Shown here: positions 1-9,257 of the stretch, one piece after another
How the letters are laid out: each line of letters starts with the position of its first letter
How positions within the stretch are numbered: position 1 is the first letter of the stretch
Origin: Silene noctiflora
Taxonomy: Eukaryota > Streptophyta > Magnoliopsida > Caryophyllales > Caryophyllaceae
Reading direction: 5' to 3'
Length of the DNA: 31,747 nucleotides
Assembly (NCBI GenBank): GCA_009801015.1
Contig: VHZZ01000017.1
Span: 316,879-348,625 of the forward strand
The notes under the pieces: model-generated
What the model saw: the letters and a program-made list of their open reading frames with translations, nothing else
Databases searched by the model: none
What the model was told of the DNA's origin: nothing
Translations under genes and position numbers: made by a program

Positions 1-162
1 CATACAAGTTCGAGCTGCTCGCGAGCTTTTCGAGTCGAGCCAGCCTTTGCTCGGCTTGACTCGTTAAGCTCTCGAGCCGATCCCGAGCCCGAGCCCGAGC
101 CGAGCTTTGACCGAGCCGATCTCGAGTAGCTCGCGAGCTGTCTCGTCTCATTAACACCCCTA
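1..162. mobile_element. hAT-like MITE, right end only
   Basis: The segment is dense in GAGCC/GCTCGAG/CTCGCGAG motifs and ends in ATTAACACCCCTA, the reverse complement of a TAGGGGTG-type hAT terminus. The left part lies outside the window, so its target-site duplication cannot be checked. Motif-rich ends of this kind recur in four other elements of the window. Confidence 0.5.
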
Positions 163-459
163 GCATACACGAAATTAATAATTTAAATATCGTCGTTTAC
201 TCCAAGCTCTGGCACTAATTAGTAATGTTCATAAATATACTCCTCAAGATTAAGATTTTTTTTAATCCTCTATGAACAATTGAACATCTAACACATTCTT
301 AACAAACCACATTTTATTTGGTATATATTAATTACGTTGGTAATTATTTTTCTTAGATATATAATCCGTCATAATACAATTAATTGTGAAATCTCATATT
401 GAAAGTTACTTGCCTGTATAAATTTGAGTAAATCTTCTGTAATTAAAATAGGTTTGATG

Positions 460-990
460 AAAATAATTTTCGTGAAAGTGTTAATTAAATTCCTTAACTT
501 TGTTTAATTATGAAATTAGGCTCCATAAATTTCATTTGGAGCAATCAAAAGTGAAATTCAATGCCATTTTTATAAATTTTCATAAGAATTTTAACAAAAA
601 AAACATTTTATATTAGTATTAAACAATTTATTAAATACTAAAAATTACTAACTACAGCTTTACAAATTTCTACATAATTTTTTAATCATTGAAGAACACT
701 TTTACGTACCTGTTTAATAAATTGTTTATAATATATATAATATTCATACATATATAATAAATAAAAAAATAATTCTCAATATTTAATATAAATATAAAAG
801 TTCTAAAATCATAAAACAAAATATTTTATATTTGATATATATTGTATTAAAAGTGACTTTAATATCAGAATTTGGTGAAAATTTAGAAATTTGGGTAAGG
901 AGCTTGATTACTCGAAATGAAACTTAGGGTGCCTAATTTCACAATTAAATAAAGTTAGAGGCTCAACTACCATTTTTGCGAAATTATTTT
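460..990. mobile_element. Long-TIR foldback element, about 531 bp
   Basis: The two ends are inverted copies of each other over about 90 bp. The left end starts AAAATAATTTTCG and runs through TTTAATTATGAAATTAGGC. The right end, read in reverse, starts AAAATAATTTCG and contains TTTAATTGTGAAATTAGGC. The core is AT-rich with no coding potential. I found no clear target-site duplication, so the superfamily is open; terminal repeats this long favour a Mutator-like origin. Confidence 0.6.
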
Positions 991-1286
991 AGTAAAATTA
1001 TTAAAATAAATATCGCTTGATTATACAATAATATATACTTGCATAAAATTTTATAGTTGTTGAATTGAGAGTGAATGAAAAGTAGTTAAAAAGTACAAGT
1101 GAGAATTGACTGTTGACAACCCCATAAAAATGGTGGGAGCTTCTCAAAATCGATAGAACATATGGGAAAATGAGAATTATTGAGTATTCATTACTCTAAT
1201 ACTAGTGGGATGTATGAAATGCATGTGCATGGCATTGTTTCGTTTATGTCAAACCATTATCTTAAACAAACGTAGCCAATTCTCAA

Positions 1287-2010
1287 CAAATCGTGTTGTT
1301 TGTGACGGACATTATTTGTTTCAAGTTGGATACGAATAGTGTCCATTTCACAATAAGGAAAATGGAAAGATAAATGAGGAGAAAATGAAGCACCTCATAA
1401 ATAGTAGGGGTGAGCAAAACCGGATATCCGAGACGGTTTTAGAAACCGTATCGGATATCCGGTTTTTTAAATCTCCTTTTTTTAGTATCCTTATCCGATA
1501 CGATTTTCCGTATATACGGAAACCGTATATCCGGTTTTTCCATATATCCGGTATCCGGTTTTCAACTTCACTTATGTAATTTAATATTTTTTTTTCCTTT
1601 TCTATGTATGATTGTTGGTTTTTTAGCAACTTAAAATGTTTTAAAAAGTTATAAGAGTAAATAACTTATAAGGTTTAATACTTATCAGGTTTAATCACCA
1701 ACATATTGGTTATTTTGTGATTCATATATATATTTTAATATTTTATTCTAGAAAAAAGGCAACCGTATCGGATACTGTATATCCGGTTTCATATTTTGCC
1801 GATCCTTATCCGTTACAGTTTTAAAGAACCGTATCCGATATCCGAAAATCCGTATAATTAAATTCGTATAGCGTATCAAATACGTATAATAAAACCGTAT
1901 CGTATAATTTTGCTCAGCCCTAATAAATAATGTCGCTTACATATTATGAAATGGGCACTATCCGTCTTCAGTTTATGACGGATAATACCCGTTTTCAATA
2001 AAAAATTGTG
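1287..2010. mobile_element. Mutator-like MITE split by an hAT insertion
   Basis: The left end (CAAATCGTG...TGTGACGGAC...AATAGTGTCC) and right end (GGGCACTATCCGTC...ATTGTG) are imperfect inverted repeats of roughly 60 bp or more. The flanks AATTCTCAA (1278-1286) and AATTATCGA (2011-2019) match at 7 of 9 positions, fitting a decayed 9-bp duplication. Without the 518-bp insert at 1405-1922 the element would be about 200 bp, like its relative at 23665-23881. No coding sequence. Confidence 0.65.
1405..1922. mobile_element. hAT-like MITE with CCGGATATCC subterminal motifs
   Basis: The ends are TAGGGGTGAGCAAAA and TTTTGCTCAGCCCTA, a near-perfect inverted repeat. The flanks ATAAATAG (1397-1404) and ATAAATAA (1923-1930) form an 8-bp target-site duplication with one mismatch, diagnostic of hAT. 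Motifs such as CGGATATCCG and CCGTATCGGATA crowd 1420-1565 and 1757-1905 around an AT-rich core. They may be transposase-binding sites. The element sits inside an older Mutator-like MITE. Confidence 0.75.
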
Positions 2011-2019
2011 AATTATCGA

Positions 2020-2513
2020 AATATCTTACCACAAATATAGTAGTAGTAATATAAACGACAAGCTTAATTTTGATTTCATGGATATGTACTTAATTCAATT
2101 AGATTAGTGATCGTAGGTGAAGAATTACATGTTGGTCTCTCATATTGGAGAAAGAGAGAAAGTTAACAAGTAACTCTATCCTTTGTCAATTGGTTTTGAG
2201 ACGGTATGAGCATACTACATACGGATGTGTCCTGATTCGCGGTTAAGTACTAGCTCTTTGAAAAAATAAACAATACAAATCATAGCGTTATTTATAAATA
2301 ATTCGCCTCTTAAACATCCATATTCGTCTTATTTGTAAAACGGATTAATAATATCTCGTATACATAGATGGAACAAGTGTTTGTCGTTCCATAGCCATTA
2401 TGCTATTTGTCTCATGCTATTTGACGTGATTTATTGTTTAAGATGAATATGTGCGTCTTAACTAAGAATTTGTGATTTACAAAATGTCCTTATACTAACT
2501 GACTTAGTCAACA
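2020..2513. other. Intergenic, no gene seen
   Basis: AT-rich sequence without a credible coding region. A short stretch at about 2440-2475 (GTGCGTCTTAACTAAGAA then TTTGTGATTTAC) resembles one end of the Mutator-like MITE family found elsewhere in the window, without a partner end. Confidence 0.5.
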
Positions 2514-2661
2514 CAGTGGCGGAGCCAGAATTCAAGCTTAGAGGGGCGAACAATTTTAGGGGGTAGAATAATAATAAAATAAGGTATACTCGAATTTTTT
2601 TTCGAAAATTTCATCCGTGAGGAGGGCGACCGCCCCTGCTAGCCCCCTAGCTCCACCACTG
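2514..2661. mobile_element. hAT MITE of the CAGTGGCGGAGCC type, 148 bp
   Basis: The ends CAGTGGCGGAGCC and AGCTCCACCACTG are inverted repeats. An exact 8-bp duplication, AGTCAACA, flanks the element at 2506-2513 and 2662-2669. This terminus is common in plant genomes. The perfect duplication suggests a fairly recent insertion. Confidence 0.85.
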
Positions 2662-2824
2662 AGTCAACAACACTCGTATTTGGAGCATTTATATCAACTA
2701 GCTTAACTAATAAAGTCATGAGGGGTGATACACTCGTACTCGACAGGGGTTCAAAGCCCAACAACATCAAATTTGCCTTTATAGCTCACTTTACACCAAA
2801 AATAACAATTGCTCAACTAAAAAT

Positions 2825-2909
2825 ATACTCTCTCCGATCCATACCAATGGTAACATGGACCCACTTTTTGTGAGGAGAAAAATGGCTGCATGTTACCATT
2901 GGTGTAAAC
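2825..2909. mobile_element. Small Stowaway-like MITE, incomplete
   Basis: The sequence starts TACTCTCTCCGATCCATACC. An inner arm CCAATGGTAACATG is mirrored by CATGTTACCATTGG. The expected outer right end (GGAGAGAGTA-like) is missing, so the copy is truncated. Confidence 0.5.
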
Positions 2910-2949
2910 TTACAATACAATTCAACTTTATAACTCACTTTCGTATCAT

Positions 2950-3093
2950 GCTCTATTCAGTTCAGTTCAGCTTCATTCAGTTCAGCTCAGTTTAGTTCAG
3001 CTCTTCTCTTCATAAATTAACTTGTACTTCAGTTCAGTTCAGCTCCAATAAGTTTAATTCAGTTCAGACAATTTCAGTCCAAAAAACAGGGTC
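2950..3093. mobile_element. CTGAA-array MITE, inverted, partial copy
   Basis: Repeats of TTCAG (CTGAA on the other strand) fill the segment. Its right end CAGTCCAAAAAACAGGGTC matches the right terminus of the complete copy at 3139-3357. The left terminus is lost or degraded. Confidence 0.6.
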
Positions 3094-3138
3094 GTGTATA
3101 CTTAAAAGGAGTTTATCCACTACTCTGTAACTCTATAA

Positions 3139-3357
3139 GGCCCTGTTCTTTTAGACTGAAACTGAACTGAACTTAATGGAGTCAAACTGAACTTATTGAA
3201 ACTGAAACTGAACTGAACTGAAATAATGATTAATTTGTGAAGAGAAGATCTGAACTGAACTGAACTGAACTGAATGAAGCTGAAATGAACTGAACATAAC
3301 TGAATAAAGCTGAACTGAATTGAAATGATCTAAAATTAAATTCAAAAAAACAGGGTC
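3139..3357. mobile_element. CTGAA-array MITE, complete, TAA duplication
   Basis: The terminal inverted repeats are GGCCCTGTTCTTTT and AAAAAAACAGGGTC. A TAA triplet flanks both sides (3136-3138 and 3358-3360), which fits PIF/Harbinger (Tourist-like) elements. The interior is mostly a noisy array of the pentamer CTGAA. Partial and full relatives lie at 2950, 11569, 11803, 12103, 24805 and 24933. Confidence 0.7.
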
Positions 3358-3589
3358 TAAATTATATACTTGTATTCAATTTCCTGAACAAGTATTTCAA
3401 TTATCGGTAGGGAATACTCCTCAACCAAACTCAAAAAATATAGTATCAGCCCAAAAACTGACACTTGGGCCGGCCCATATACACAATTACTTGGACAATA
3501 ATCCACACACACAAACAAAAAAGAATATTCAGACTTAAAGAAATCCTACGGTTGAATAAATAAATCTTCGTCATATAAACCTCCCAAGA

Positions 3590-3687
3590 TCTTCACCTTT
3601 CTCCACCGCTGCCCGCTACCCAGGGTCAAAATCGTCATTTCATCCATCGTCGTCTCTTCCTCCTCCCTCAATCTCCCACTTTTTTAG
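3590..3687 (+). other. Probable 5' leader exon of the PRELI gene
   Basis: The stretch is pyrimidine- and C-rich (CTCCACCGCTGCCCGC, TCGTCGTCTCTTCC) and ends in AG followed by the donor GTCAGT at 3688. The matching acceptor TTGTAG lies at 5742-5747, eight bases before the PRELI start codon. The upstream limit of transcription is a guess. Confidence 0.55.
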
Positions 3688-3849
3688 GTCAGTTTTTTTT
3701 TTCTCTTTATTTTTCATGATCTTAATTAATTTAATTTCATAATAATTATTTGGTAAATTTTTTGAGCTAATTTTTGTTTTTGTTTCTTTAATTTTTAATT
3801 TGAAATGTGTTGATAATTATGTTCGAACGCTGAGCTTAGGATATCCGAT

Positions 3850-3914
3850 TTCCGTCTCAGTCAATTGTTTACCTTTTATATTTATCCGCAAATAAATGAT
3901 TGAGACGGAGGGAG
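3850..3914. mobile_element. Short Stowaway MITE, 65 bp
   Basis: The left arm TCCGTCTCAGTCAATTGTTT is mirrored by AAATGATTGAGACGGAGGGAG, followed by TA. The copy has lost most of its interior and forms a near-complete hairpin inside the PRELI leader intron. Confidence 0.7.
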
Positions 3915-4047
3915 TAGTAGTTATGTTTGTACCGAGCTTAGGATTAAAGCCGGAATGTATAGGATCTGTGGAATGATATAATCTGTGTTAATGTGTAATT
4001 AAGATTGAAAAATGGGGGTAATTGTGATAGATGGTCAGAAGGGTAAT

Positions 4048-4080
4048 TCTCCGTCTCAATCATTTGTTTACCTTTGATTA
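4048..4080. mobile_element. Stowaway MITE half-end
   Basis: CTCCGTCTCAATCATTTG followed by TTTACCTTTGATT is the typical left end of the Stowaway family seen at 3850 and 25758. No matching right end was found nearby. Confidence 0.5.
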
Positions 4081-4804
4081 AAAAGAGATAGTAACTTGTT
4101 AAAGCCTTAAAGGTATGATCTGTGAGCAATGCAGTGAGAAAAGTAAGCCATTTCTTATATTTGGAAGGTTTTGGATGAATATGTTCTTATTATAAAGGGA
4201 TTATTTTCAGAATTACGAGATCCCTGTTAGTTATTTACTTAATGGATGGATAGGATCATAGGATACTCATACTTTGGATCGGAATTCTGGAGGGTACTGC
4301 TTAAGTGCTTTACTGTTTCTACCAATTTAAAGATTCAATAGTATTTCGTTTATGTAAACTTACGATAACTTACATAGTCTGTTTTTCGAGTTATGTTTAC
4401 TTTGGTGTTCAATCATCCAATTTTTTTTTCAATCTGTCTCGATTTGGTTATTGGTATTAAGTTGCATTGGTTGTGAACTGGGATGAACATTGGCATTCTT
4501 ACTGGTTTCGGCAAGGATGAAGAATGTGTTTTTCGTTACATACCCTAGGAAAAGTAGGAATTTATTTGCTTTGTTTGAAGAATCATCTGTTAATTTTCAG
4601 TTGTACATGAGTAGTGTGAAAAAAGTATAGTAGTTTAGGTACTTCAGTTTTGTTAGTAGTTACGGAGTAGTACTTGTTCCATACTCCCATCACTAAAGAT
4701 TGATCATTACGGGTTAATCTGAACTCTGTGAACCGGAACATGATTGGATTCATTATTCCCATTTAACCATACTTAGCATACTTCTTTTGTGAGAATTTAG
4801 CGTC

Positions 4805-5347
4805 GGTATAATAGAAGTTAACCTTGTATAGAAATTCATTAGTTATCTTGTGATAAACCAAATTGAATACGTGATCATTCTTTTTGGGGGTAGATGGAAT
4901 ATTGTTGCTGTAAGACTAACCCCATGTATGATGTGGTGCGCTTTACACTGAGTTGCCATTAGAGATGTCATTTGCCCTGGGTGGGTGCGGAGGAAGGGTA
5001 TCCCAGTGGTTGTAGGGCATGGTGGGTATGGGGCGAGTTTCATGTGATACCCGCACCCACCCCATGACCCGCGACATATGACACTTTTGATACCCGTCCC
5101 ACCACCCATCAAATCATTAGTCCACACCCGGGTGCGAGGTGAGACCCACCAAAGCCCGCCCAATTGACATCTCTAATTGTCGTCAGTACTTTTGGTTATC
5201 TTCCATTGAATTCTAATTGCTCTTATAAAAGCGGTCCATTATCGAAGCAACTTGTGTTGTTCTGAGTTGACCCATTTTCGATGGTGATTTGTTCCTGACA
5301 GTTGCTACCACCTGTTTGGGTAGAGGTGTCAAATTTCTTAGTAAATG
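4805..5347 (+). repeat. Intron tandem duplication, copy 1 (with MITE)
   Basis: The copy begins GGTATAATAGAAGTTAACC and ends CAAATTTCTTAGTAAATGG. It aligns through its length with 5371-5722. Shared landmarks are CACTGAGTTGCC, CTTCCATTGAATTCTA, CATTTTCGATGG and CCTGTTTGGGTAGA. It is longer only because an hAT-like MITE interrupts it at 4960-5175. Confidence 0.75.
4960..5175. mobile_element. hAT-like MITE with GGGTGGG motifs, 216 bp
   Basis: The ends TAGAGATGTCA and TGACATCTCTA are perfect inverted repeats. The interior is rich in GGGTGGGTGCGG/ACCCGCACCCACCCC motifs. The flanks GTTGCCAT (4952-4959) and ATTGTCGT (5176-5183) differ by three transitions. The uninterrupted site GTTGCCGT survives in the second intron repeat at about 5519-5526, which confirms an 8-bp duplication. 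Confidence 0.8.
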
Positions 5348-5370
5348 GTTATTTGGTAGAGTGTAGCAGA

Positions 5371-5722
5371 GGTATAATTCAAGTTAATGTAGTATAGAAA
5401 GTGATCAATTTCTTTGGGAGCAACCACAATGAAGTTGTGATTACTCGTTTTTTGGGATGGATATAGCATTGTTGGCTTGTTGCTATAAGCTTGTAATCAT
5501 GTGACGTGCTAACACTGAGTTGCCGTCAGTCTGTTTGGTTAACTTCCATTGAATTCTAGCTGCCTGCTTTATTCAGATATAAATGCTTAAAATGGAGAAA
5601 AATCTGAAGTTAGGGTCCTTGGATCTAAACAGCTTGTGCTGTTCTGACACATTTTCGATGGGGACTTGTTTGAGTTGCTATCACCCTGTTTGTGTAGAAG
5701 CTCCAAATTTCTTAGAAAATGG
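5371..5722 (+). repeat. Intron tandem duplication, copy 2 (empty site)
   Basis: The copy begins GGTATAATTCAAGTTAATG and ends CAAATTTCTTAGAAAATGG, just upstream of the splice acceptor. It matches 4805-5347 with scattered substitutions and small indels but reads straight through GAGTTGCCGTCAG, where copy 1 carries a MITE. Confidence 0.75.
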
Positions 5723-5754
5723 GATTGAGTGATTTCTTATGTTGTAGGAATATA

Positions 5755-6318
5755 ATGGTGAAGGCATATAAACAAGAACATGTTTACAAGCACCCATGGG
5801 AGCGAGTGACATCAGCTTCTTGGCGCAAGTTTGCTGACCCCGAGAATAAAAGCACTCTATCGCATGTACTTGAAGTAGACACATTAAACCGGAAGCTAGA
5901 ACCTGAATCTGGCAAGCTGTACACCACTCGAGCACTCAAAATCCATGCTCCGGGGCCTTGGTTTGTGCACAAGATTGTTGGTCAGGATACCTGCCACTGT
6001 GTCGAATCAACTGTAGTTGATGGTCAGACACGGTCAATGCAACTTACTACTCGGAACGTCAGCCTGCAAAAGTTTATTGAGGTTGAGGAGAAAATACGGT
6101 ATGATCCACACCCTGAGAATCCGTCTATGTGGACACTCTGCAGACAGGAGACAAGCATTAAGATAAAACCATTCTCGGCTCTCGCTTCCATGGCTGAGAA
6201 GGTTGAGCAACGATGTGTCGATAGGTTCCTTCAAAACAGTGCCAAGGGTAGAGAAGTTATGGAGAGAATTTGCAAGTATCTTGAAGCTGAATCTCGTGCG
6301 AGGGGGATGTCTATCTGA
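5755..6318 (+). CDS. PRELI/MSF1 domain protein (UPS/PRELI-like lipid transfer)
   Basis: A 187-residue protein in one coding exon. It starts MVKAYKQEHVYKHPWERVT, the usual N-terminus of plant MSF1-like proteins; an in-frame ATG 36 bases upstream falls in the leader intron and is rejected. The PRELI/MSF1 fold covers nearly the whole chain: the W-R-K-F-A-D-P block near residues 22-28, the HVLEVDTLNRKL segment, the APGPWF loop and ESTVVDG motif in the middle, and a C-terminal amphipathic helix with MAEKVEQR and REVMERICKYLEAE. In yeast and animals this family carries phosphatidic acid or phosphatidylserine across the mitochondrial intermembrane space together with Mdm35/TRIAP1 and supports cardiolipin and PE synthesis; that role in plants is by family analogy. 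The gene converges with the SAP gene. No lesion is visible. Confidence 0.95.
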   Translation: MVKAYKQEHVYKHPWERVTSASWRKFADPENKSTLSHVLEVDTLNRKLEPESGKLYTTRALKIHAPGPWFVHKIVGQDTCHCVESTVVDGQTRSMQLTTRNVSLQKFIEVEEKIRYDPHPENPSMWTLCRQETSIKIKPFSALASMAEKVEQRCVDRFLQNSAKGREVMERICKYLEAESRARGMSI

Positions 6319-7161
6319 CTCTCCTGTTCTATTGCATCTTTGCTTGAACAAAGTTATGAACACATACTTACATGCCTTTCAGAGGAAGAATGTTGATGGT
6401 ATGTTATAAAATAATGATCAGTGCGAAACTAAAGTCCCGTCGCACTTTTGAAGCTTAGGTAGTTTGCAATTAAACTAGTTTATTTGTCATCGAGTCGTCC
6501 TATACCATTTGGTGAGCTGATGACATTGAATTTTGACTTGGATTCGAGTTCTGATAGTCCTGACTTCTAAATCTTGTACGGAATAGTAATTTGTGATACA
6601 CGCATGGCCATTGAGCCGATGCATTTGTCTTTCATCCCTCTTTTTTTCTTTACACTTTCGTATGAATTACTTCTTGTTTTGCTGAGCATCGCTCTGGTAC
6701 GAGTGTCGTCGCAACATGATTTTTGAGTGGAAAAATGCTTATGGAATCGCAGTTCTTGCAAATTATCAACCAAATAAATAGTACTGCTATAGTCGAAAGC
6801 AATTTCACCGTATAAAAAGCTGAACATAAGCACTTGATAATTTACAAAACTAAAGAGGATTTTCCGGAACAATTCCATATAACACAAACTATTTTCACAT
6901 AAACTTCATATAATGCCATCTTTTTTTCGCCGAAGGAGATGCATAACAAAGCAAATTTTACACAGTTCATAAAACCAGTAGAGATAGAGACAATGGAGCC
7001 AACAACTATCTTAGGCAATCACAAACAGAATTACTTGACGCTGCAACGGGTGCCCTAAACGTCATTCCAAAACCAAACATATCAAATCGTTTAAGACACC
7101 TGCTGATATTACACAGCTAACATATGCAAACCCGAGAAAATGATGATGACAATTTTTCCTC
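6319..7161. other. Shared 3' space of two convergent genes
   Basis: This 843-bp gap lies between the stop codons of the PRELI gene (+) and the A20/AN1 gene (-). It should hold both 3' UTRs and possibly overlapping transcript ends. No other gene, MITE or SINE was recognised. Confidence 0.5.
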
Positions 7162-7680
7162 TCAGATTTTATCGAGTTTCTCGGCTTTGATAACAGGGTT
7201 GGCCTTAGCTATGGCGTCACGGCCTGCCGAGCGGTAGTCAAAGGGGCATTCATGTTTGTCCGAGTAACGATGTGTAGCACAAAATAAGTTACCACACCGG
7301 CAATTAAATCCTGTTAAGCCGACCCGCTTCTTGCATGAGGTGCACCGGCTAGGCCCTTGTTTGGGCTTGGTATCGACACACTCCACTGAGCCTGAAGGGT
7401 TTGACTCTGGTGTCGAAATGGGTTTTGGTTTAATATGTTCGACTTGCAAATCAATACTCCCGACAAGAAGTGGTTCCTTGTCATTGCCACTTGATGACCC
7501 ATTCACTATATTTTCAAATGACGTTGCGGCGAGCTTGGCTTGCTCTTGCTTCAAAATCGAGTCTTTGTAGCACTTGGAGCACATGTTCATTGTAGCCACA
7601 CTTCCGAAAAAGCCACAGTTATTTACGCACAAGATTGGGCCTTCTGGAGCTGCCTGGCATCCGGTCTCGTCGTGGTCCAT
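7162..7680 (-). CDS. A20/AN1 zinc-finger stress-associated protein
   Basis: A 172-residue intronless reading frame. The start is MDHDETGC; the frame extends upstream, but that part lies beyond an apparent splice acceptor (CAAAGCAG) and does not resemble the family. The A20 finger shows C18-x3-C22-x11-C34-x2-C37. A Ser/Pro-rich linker follows, then the AN1 finger with C113-x2-C116-x10-C127-x-C129-x4-C134-x2-H137-x5-H143-x-C145. The tail [20 protein letters not shown] is the hallmark end of plant SAP proteins. Such proteins bind ubiquitin through A20, in several cases act as E3 ligases or redox sensors, and modulate abiotic stress responses. All ligands are present and the length is normal. Expression probably starts near 9.1 kb on this strand, through a leader intron. 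Confidence 0.96.
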   Translation of the reverse strand: MDHDETGCQAAPEGPILCVNNCGFFGSVATMNMCSKCYKDSILKQEQAKLAATSFENIVNGSSSGNDKEPLLVGSIDLQVEHIKPKPISTPESNPSGSVECVDTKPKQGPSRCTSCKKRVGLTGFNCRCGNLFCATHRYSDKHECPFDYRSAGRDAIAKANPVIKAEKLDKI

Positions 7681-7689
7681 GCTTCGGCT

Positions 7690-8998
7690 CTGCTTTGGAA
7701 ACACACACCAAAACAATGATGTAGCACTATTAGTTATAGCTTTATGAAGTGCTCGCTTTCGTATGTAATACTCAACTAATAAAAGACGAGCAAACAATAT
7801 GAATTACGCTGCCAATAATGTTGACAGGATGCAACTCATACCATTTCCATGAATCATTAGACGGTACAAAAGACTCGCAAAGAAGTCGAGTAATTAACAA
7901 CAAGAAAAGATCATACAAGTGCCAACAATGGTTCTATAGTCTCAATTTCCAACCCCGTGTCGTACTGTCTAATGTGACATCATATATATACGCCCTACGG
8001 CACCACCAGTCCACCACAACCAGCCGTGATTGCTCAGGTAGGAGCACAACATGAACGACACCACATGAGTGACATGACACATAACATAAACTACACATTT
8101 CCCATATCCCATTTAAGCTACAAATGATCGCCTTTTCTTCCCCCAAACAATCACGTACGCAACGAATTCAAACCACACACCCCTCAGATGAAATCACTAC
8201 CTCCTAAGATGCCATTTCATCGATCACCAATTCTCATTTGTGATGGACAAAATCCGTCACTTTGAAGAGACGTGAGACAAAGGGGCAAGTGGAGAGGGGT
8301 TGTGAGAGGTCTCTTTGAAGAGACCGTCACAAGCAAGATGCTTTGTTCATCGATATAGGAGCAAATTAGCTAACAATAATCACCACTCAAATGCCAGAAC
8401 AGACGAAACGAATGACAAATGATCAAAAGGCTACTAATTTTCAGATGCCTAACCAAATTTCATAACCTGCTTTACAAAAAATTGAAGCACATACATTAAT
8501 AACATAGCAATTTAACCAAACCCCTATTCTTGACCGCGACCTTCCCTTTTTAACATTATTTAAACCGGAGATGAGACATCACAAGCTTGTGACGCGTCAA
8601 AAATGAGAATATGAGTTTAATAAAAACTCAAATGAAGACCACAAAGTTTTCACCTTTATTCAACAAATTCATCAAATCACCCCACATACAACAAAACCCA
8701 GAAATCCCACAACCTAATCTACATAAAAATGAACAAAAACCCTAAATTTTCAAATAATTTAATTTTTTTTAAAAAAAATTCAAAGCTTTACCTACAAAAA
8801 TCAATCAATATAACACCAATTAACACAAAATAACCCTTAAATTGCTCAAATCAACAAACCCACAAATCTAATCACCAAATCACAATCAAATTACACAAAT
8901 TAAAAAGCTAAAAAACAAAATAAAAATTCAAAAAATGGGGATTTGGGAAAATTAATTAGTCAAATAAGATACTTGTAATTAAATAGAAAAAATCAAAC
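7690..8998 (-). other. Leader intron of the A20/AN1 gene, about 1.3 kb
   Basis: On the minus strand a CTATTTCCCAG exon end is followed by the donor GTTTGATT (8998 downward), and the acceptor CCAAAGCAG ends at about 7690, nine bases before the ATG. An alternative acceptor lies three bases away. Leader introns are frequent in SAP genes. The intron holds a Mutator-like MITE at 8225-8345. Confidence 0.65.
8225..8345. mobile_element. Mutator-like MITE in the SAP leader intron, 121 bp
   Basis: The inner TIR motifs TCTCATTTGTGATGG and AGAGACCGTCACAAGCAAG belong to the window's TTTGTGACGG family. An exact 9-bp duplication, TTCATCGAT, flanks the element at 8216-8224 and 8346-8354. The size of the duplication supports Mutator-like ancestry. 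Confidence 0.75.
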
Positions 8999-9110
8999 CT
9001 GGGAAATAGAGGAGGGATCGTGAGGGAGAGAGAAAGGAGAAATTAAAATAGAAAAATAGAAGCTTTTAATTTGAACAAATCTTGAAAATTTCACCTTTCT
9101 CTCTCTTTAT
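8999..9110 (-). other. Probable 5' leader exon of the A20/AN1 gene
   Basis: Read on the minus strand the stretch is CT-rich (CTCTCTCCCTCACGATCCC) and ends CCCAG before a GT donor. A pyrimidine-rich leader is typical of plant first exons. The true start site is not determined and may lie slightly farther right. Confidence 0.5.
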
Positions 9111-9257
9111 TTTTGTTGTTGTAGTTGTTGTTGCAAATAAAAAGACGAGAGAGACGTTCTCTCTCCGCCAACGAAATGCGACTCGATTACTCTTTCATTC
9201 ATTGCATTTTGGTATTGGTATCCCCATCTCCACTTGCCTTTCCCATTTTGCCCTTCA

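Larger units (their letters stand above)
3688..5747 (+). other. Leader intron of the PRELI gene, about 2060 bp
   Basis: The intron runs from donor GTCAGT to acceptor TATGTTGTAG. It is T-rich and non-coding. It contains two Stowaway pieces (3850-3914, 4048-4080), an internal tandem duplication (4805-5347 and 5371-5722) and an hAT-like MITE inside the first copy. Long leader introns in plant housekeeping genes often support expression; this one is predicted only from its splice signals. Confidence 0.6.

Noticed and set aside
4843-5163. A 106-codon open frame on the minus strand
   Set aside because: It crosses the GC-rich hAT-like MITE in the PRELI leader intron and reflects its composition.
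5719-5754. An in-frame ATG 36 bases upstream of the PRELI start
   Set aside because: It lies before the splice acceptor TTGTAG at 5742-5747, and the added residues do not match the family N-terminus.
7681-7797. Upstream extension of the A20/AN1 frame to an earlier ATG
   Set aside because: The extra 39 residues fall in the leader intron and resemble no SAP protein; MDHDETG is the normal start.
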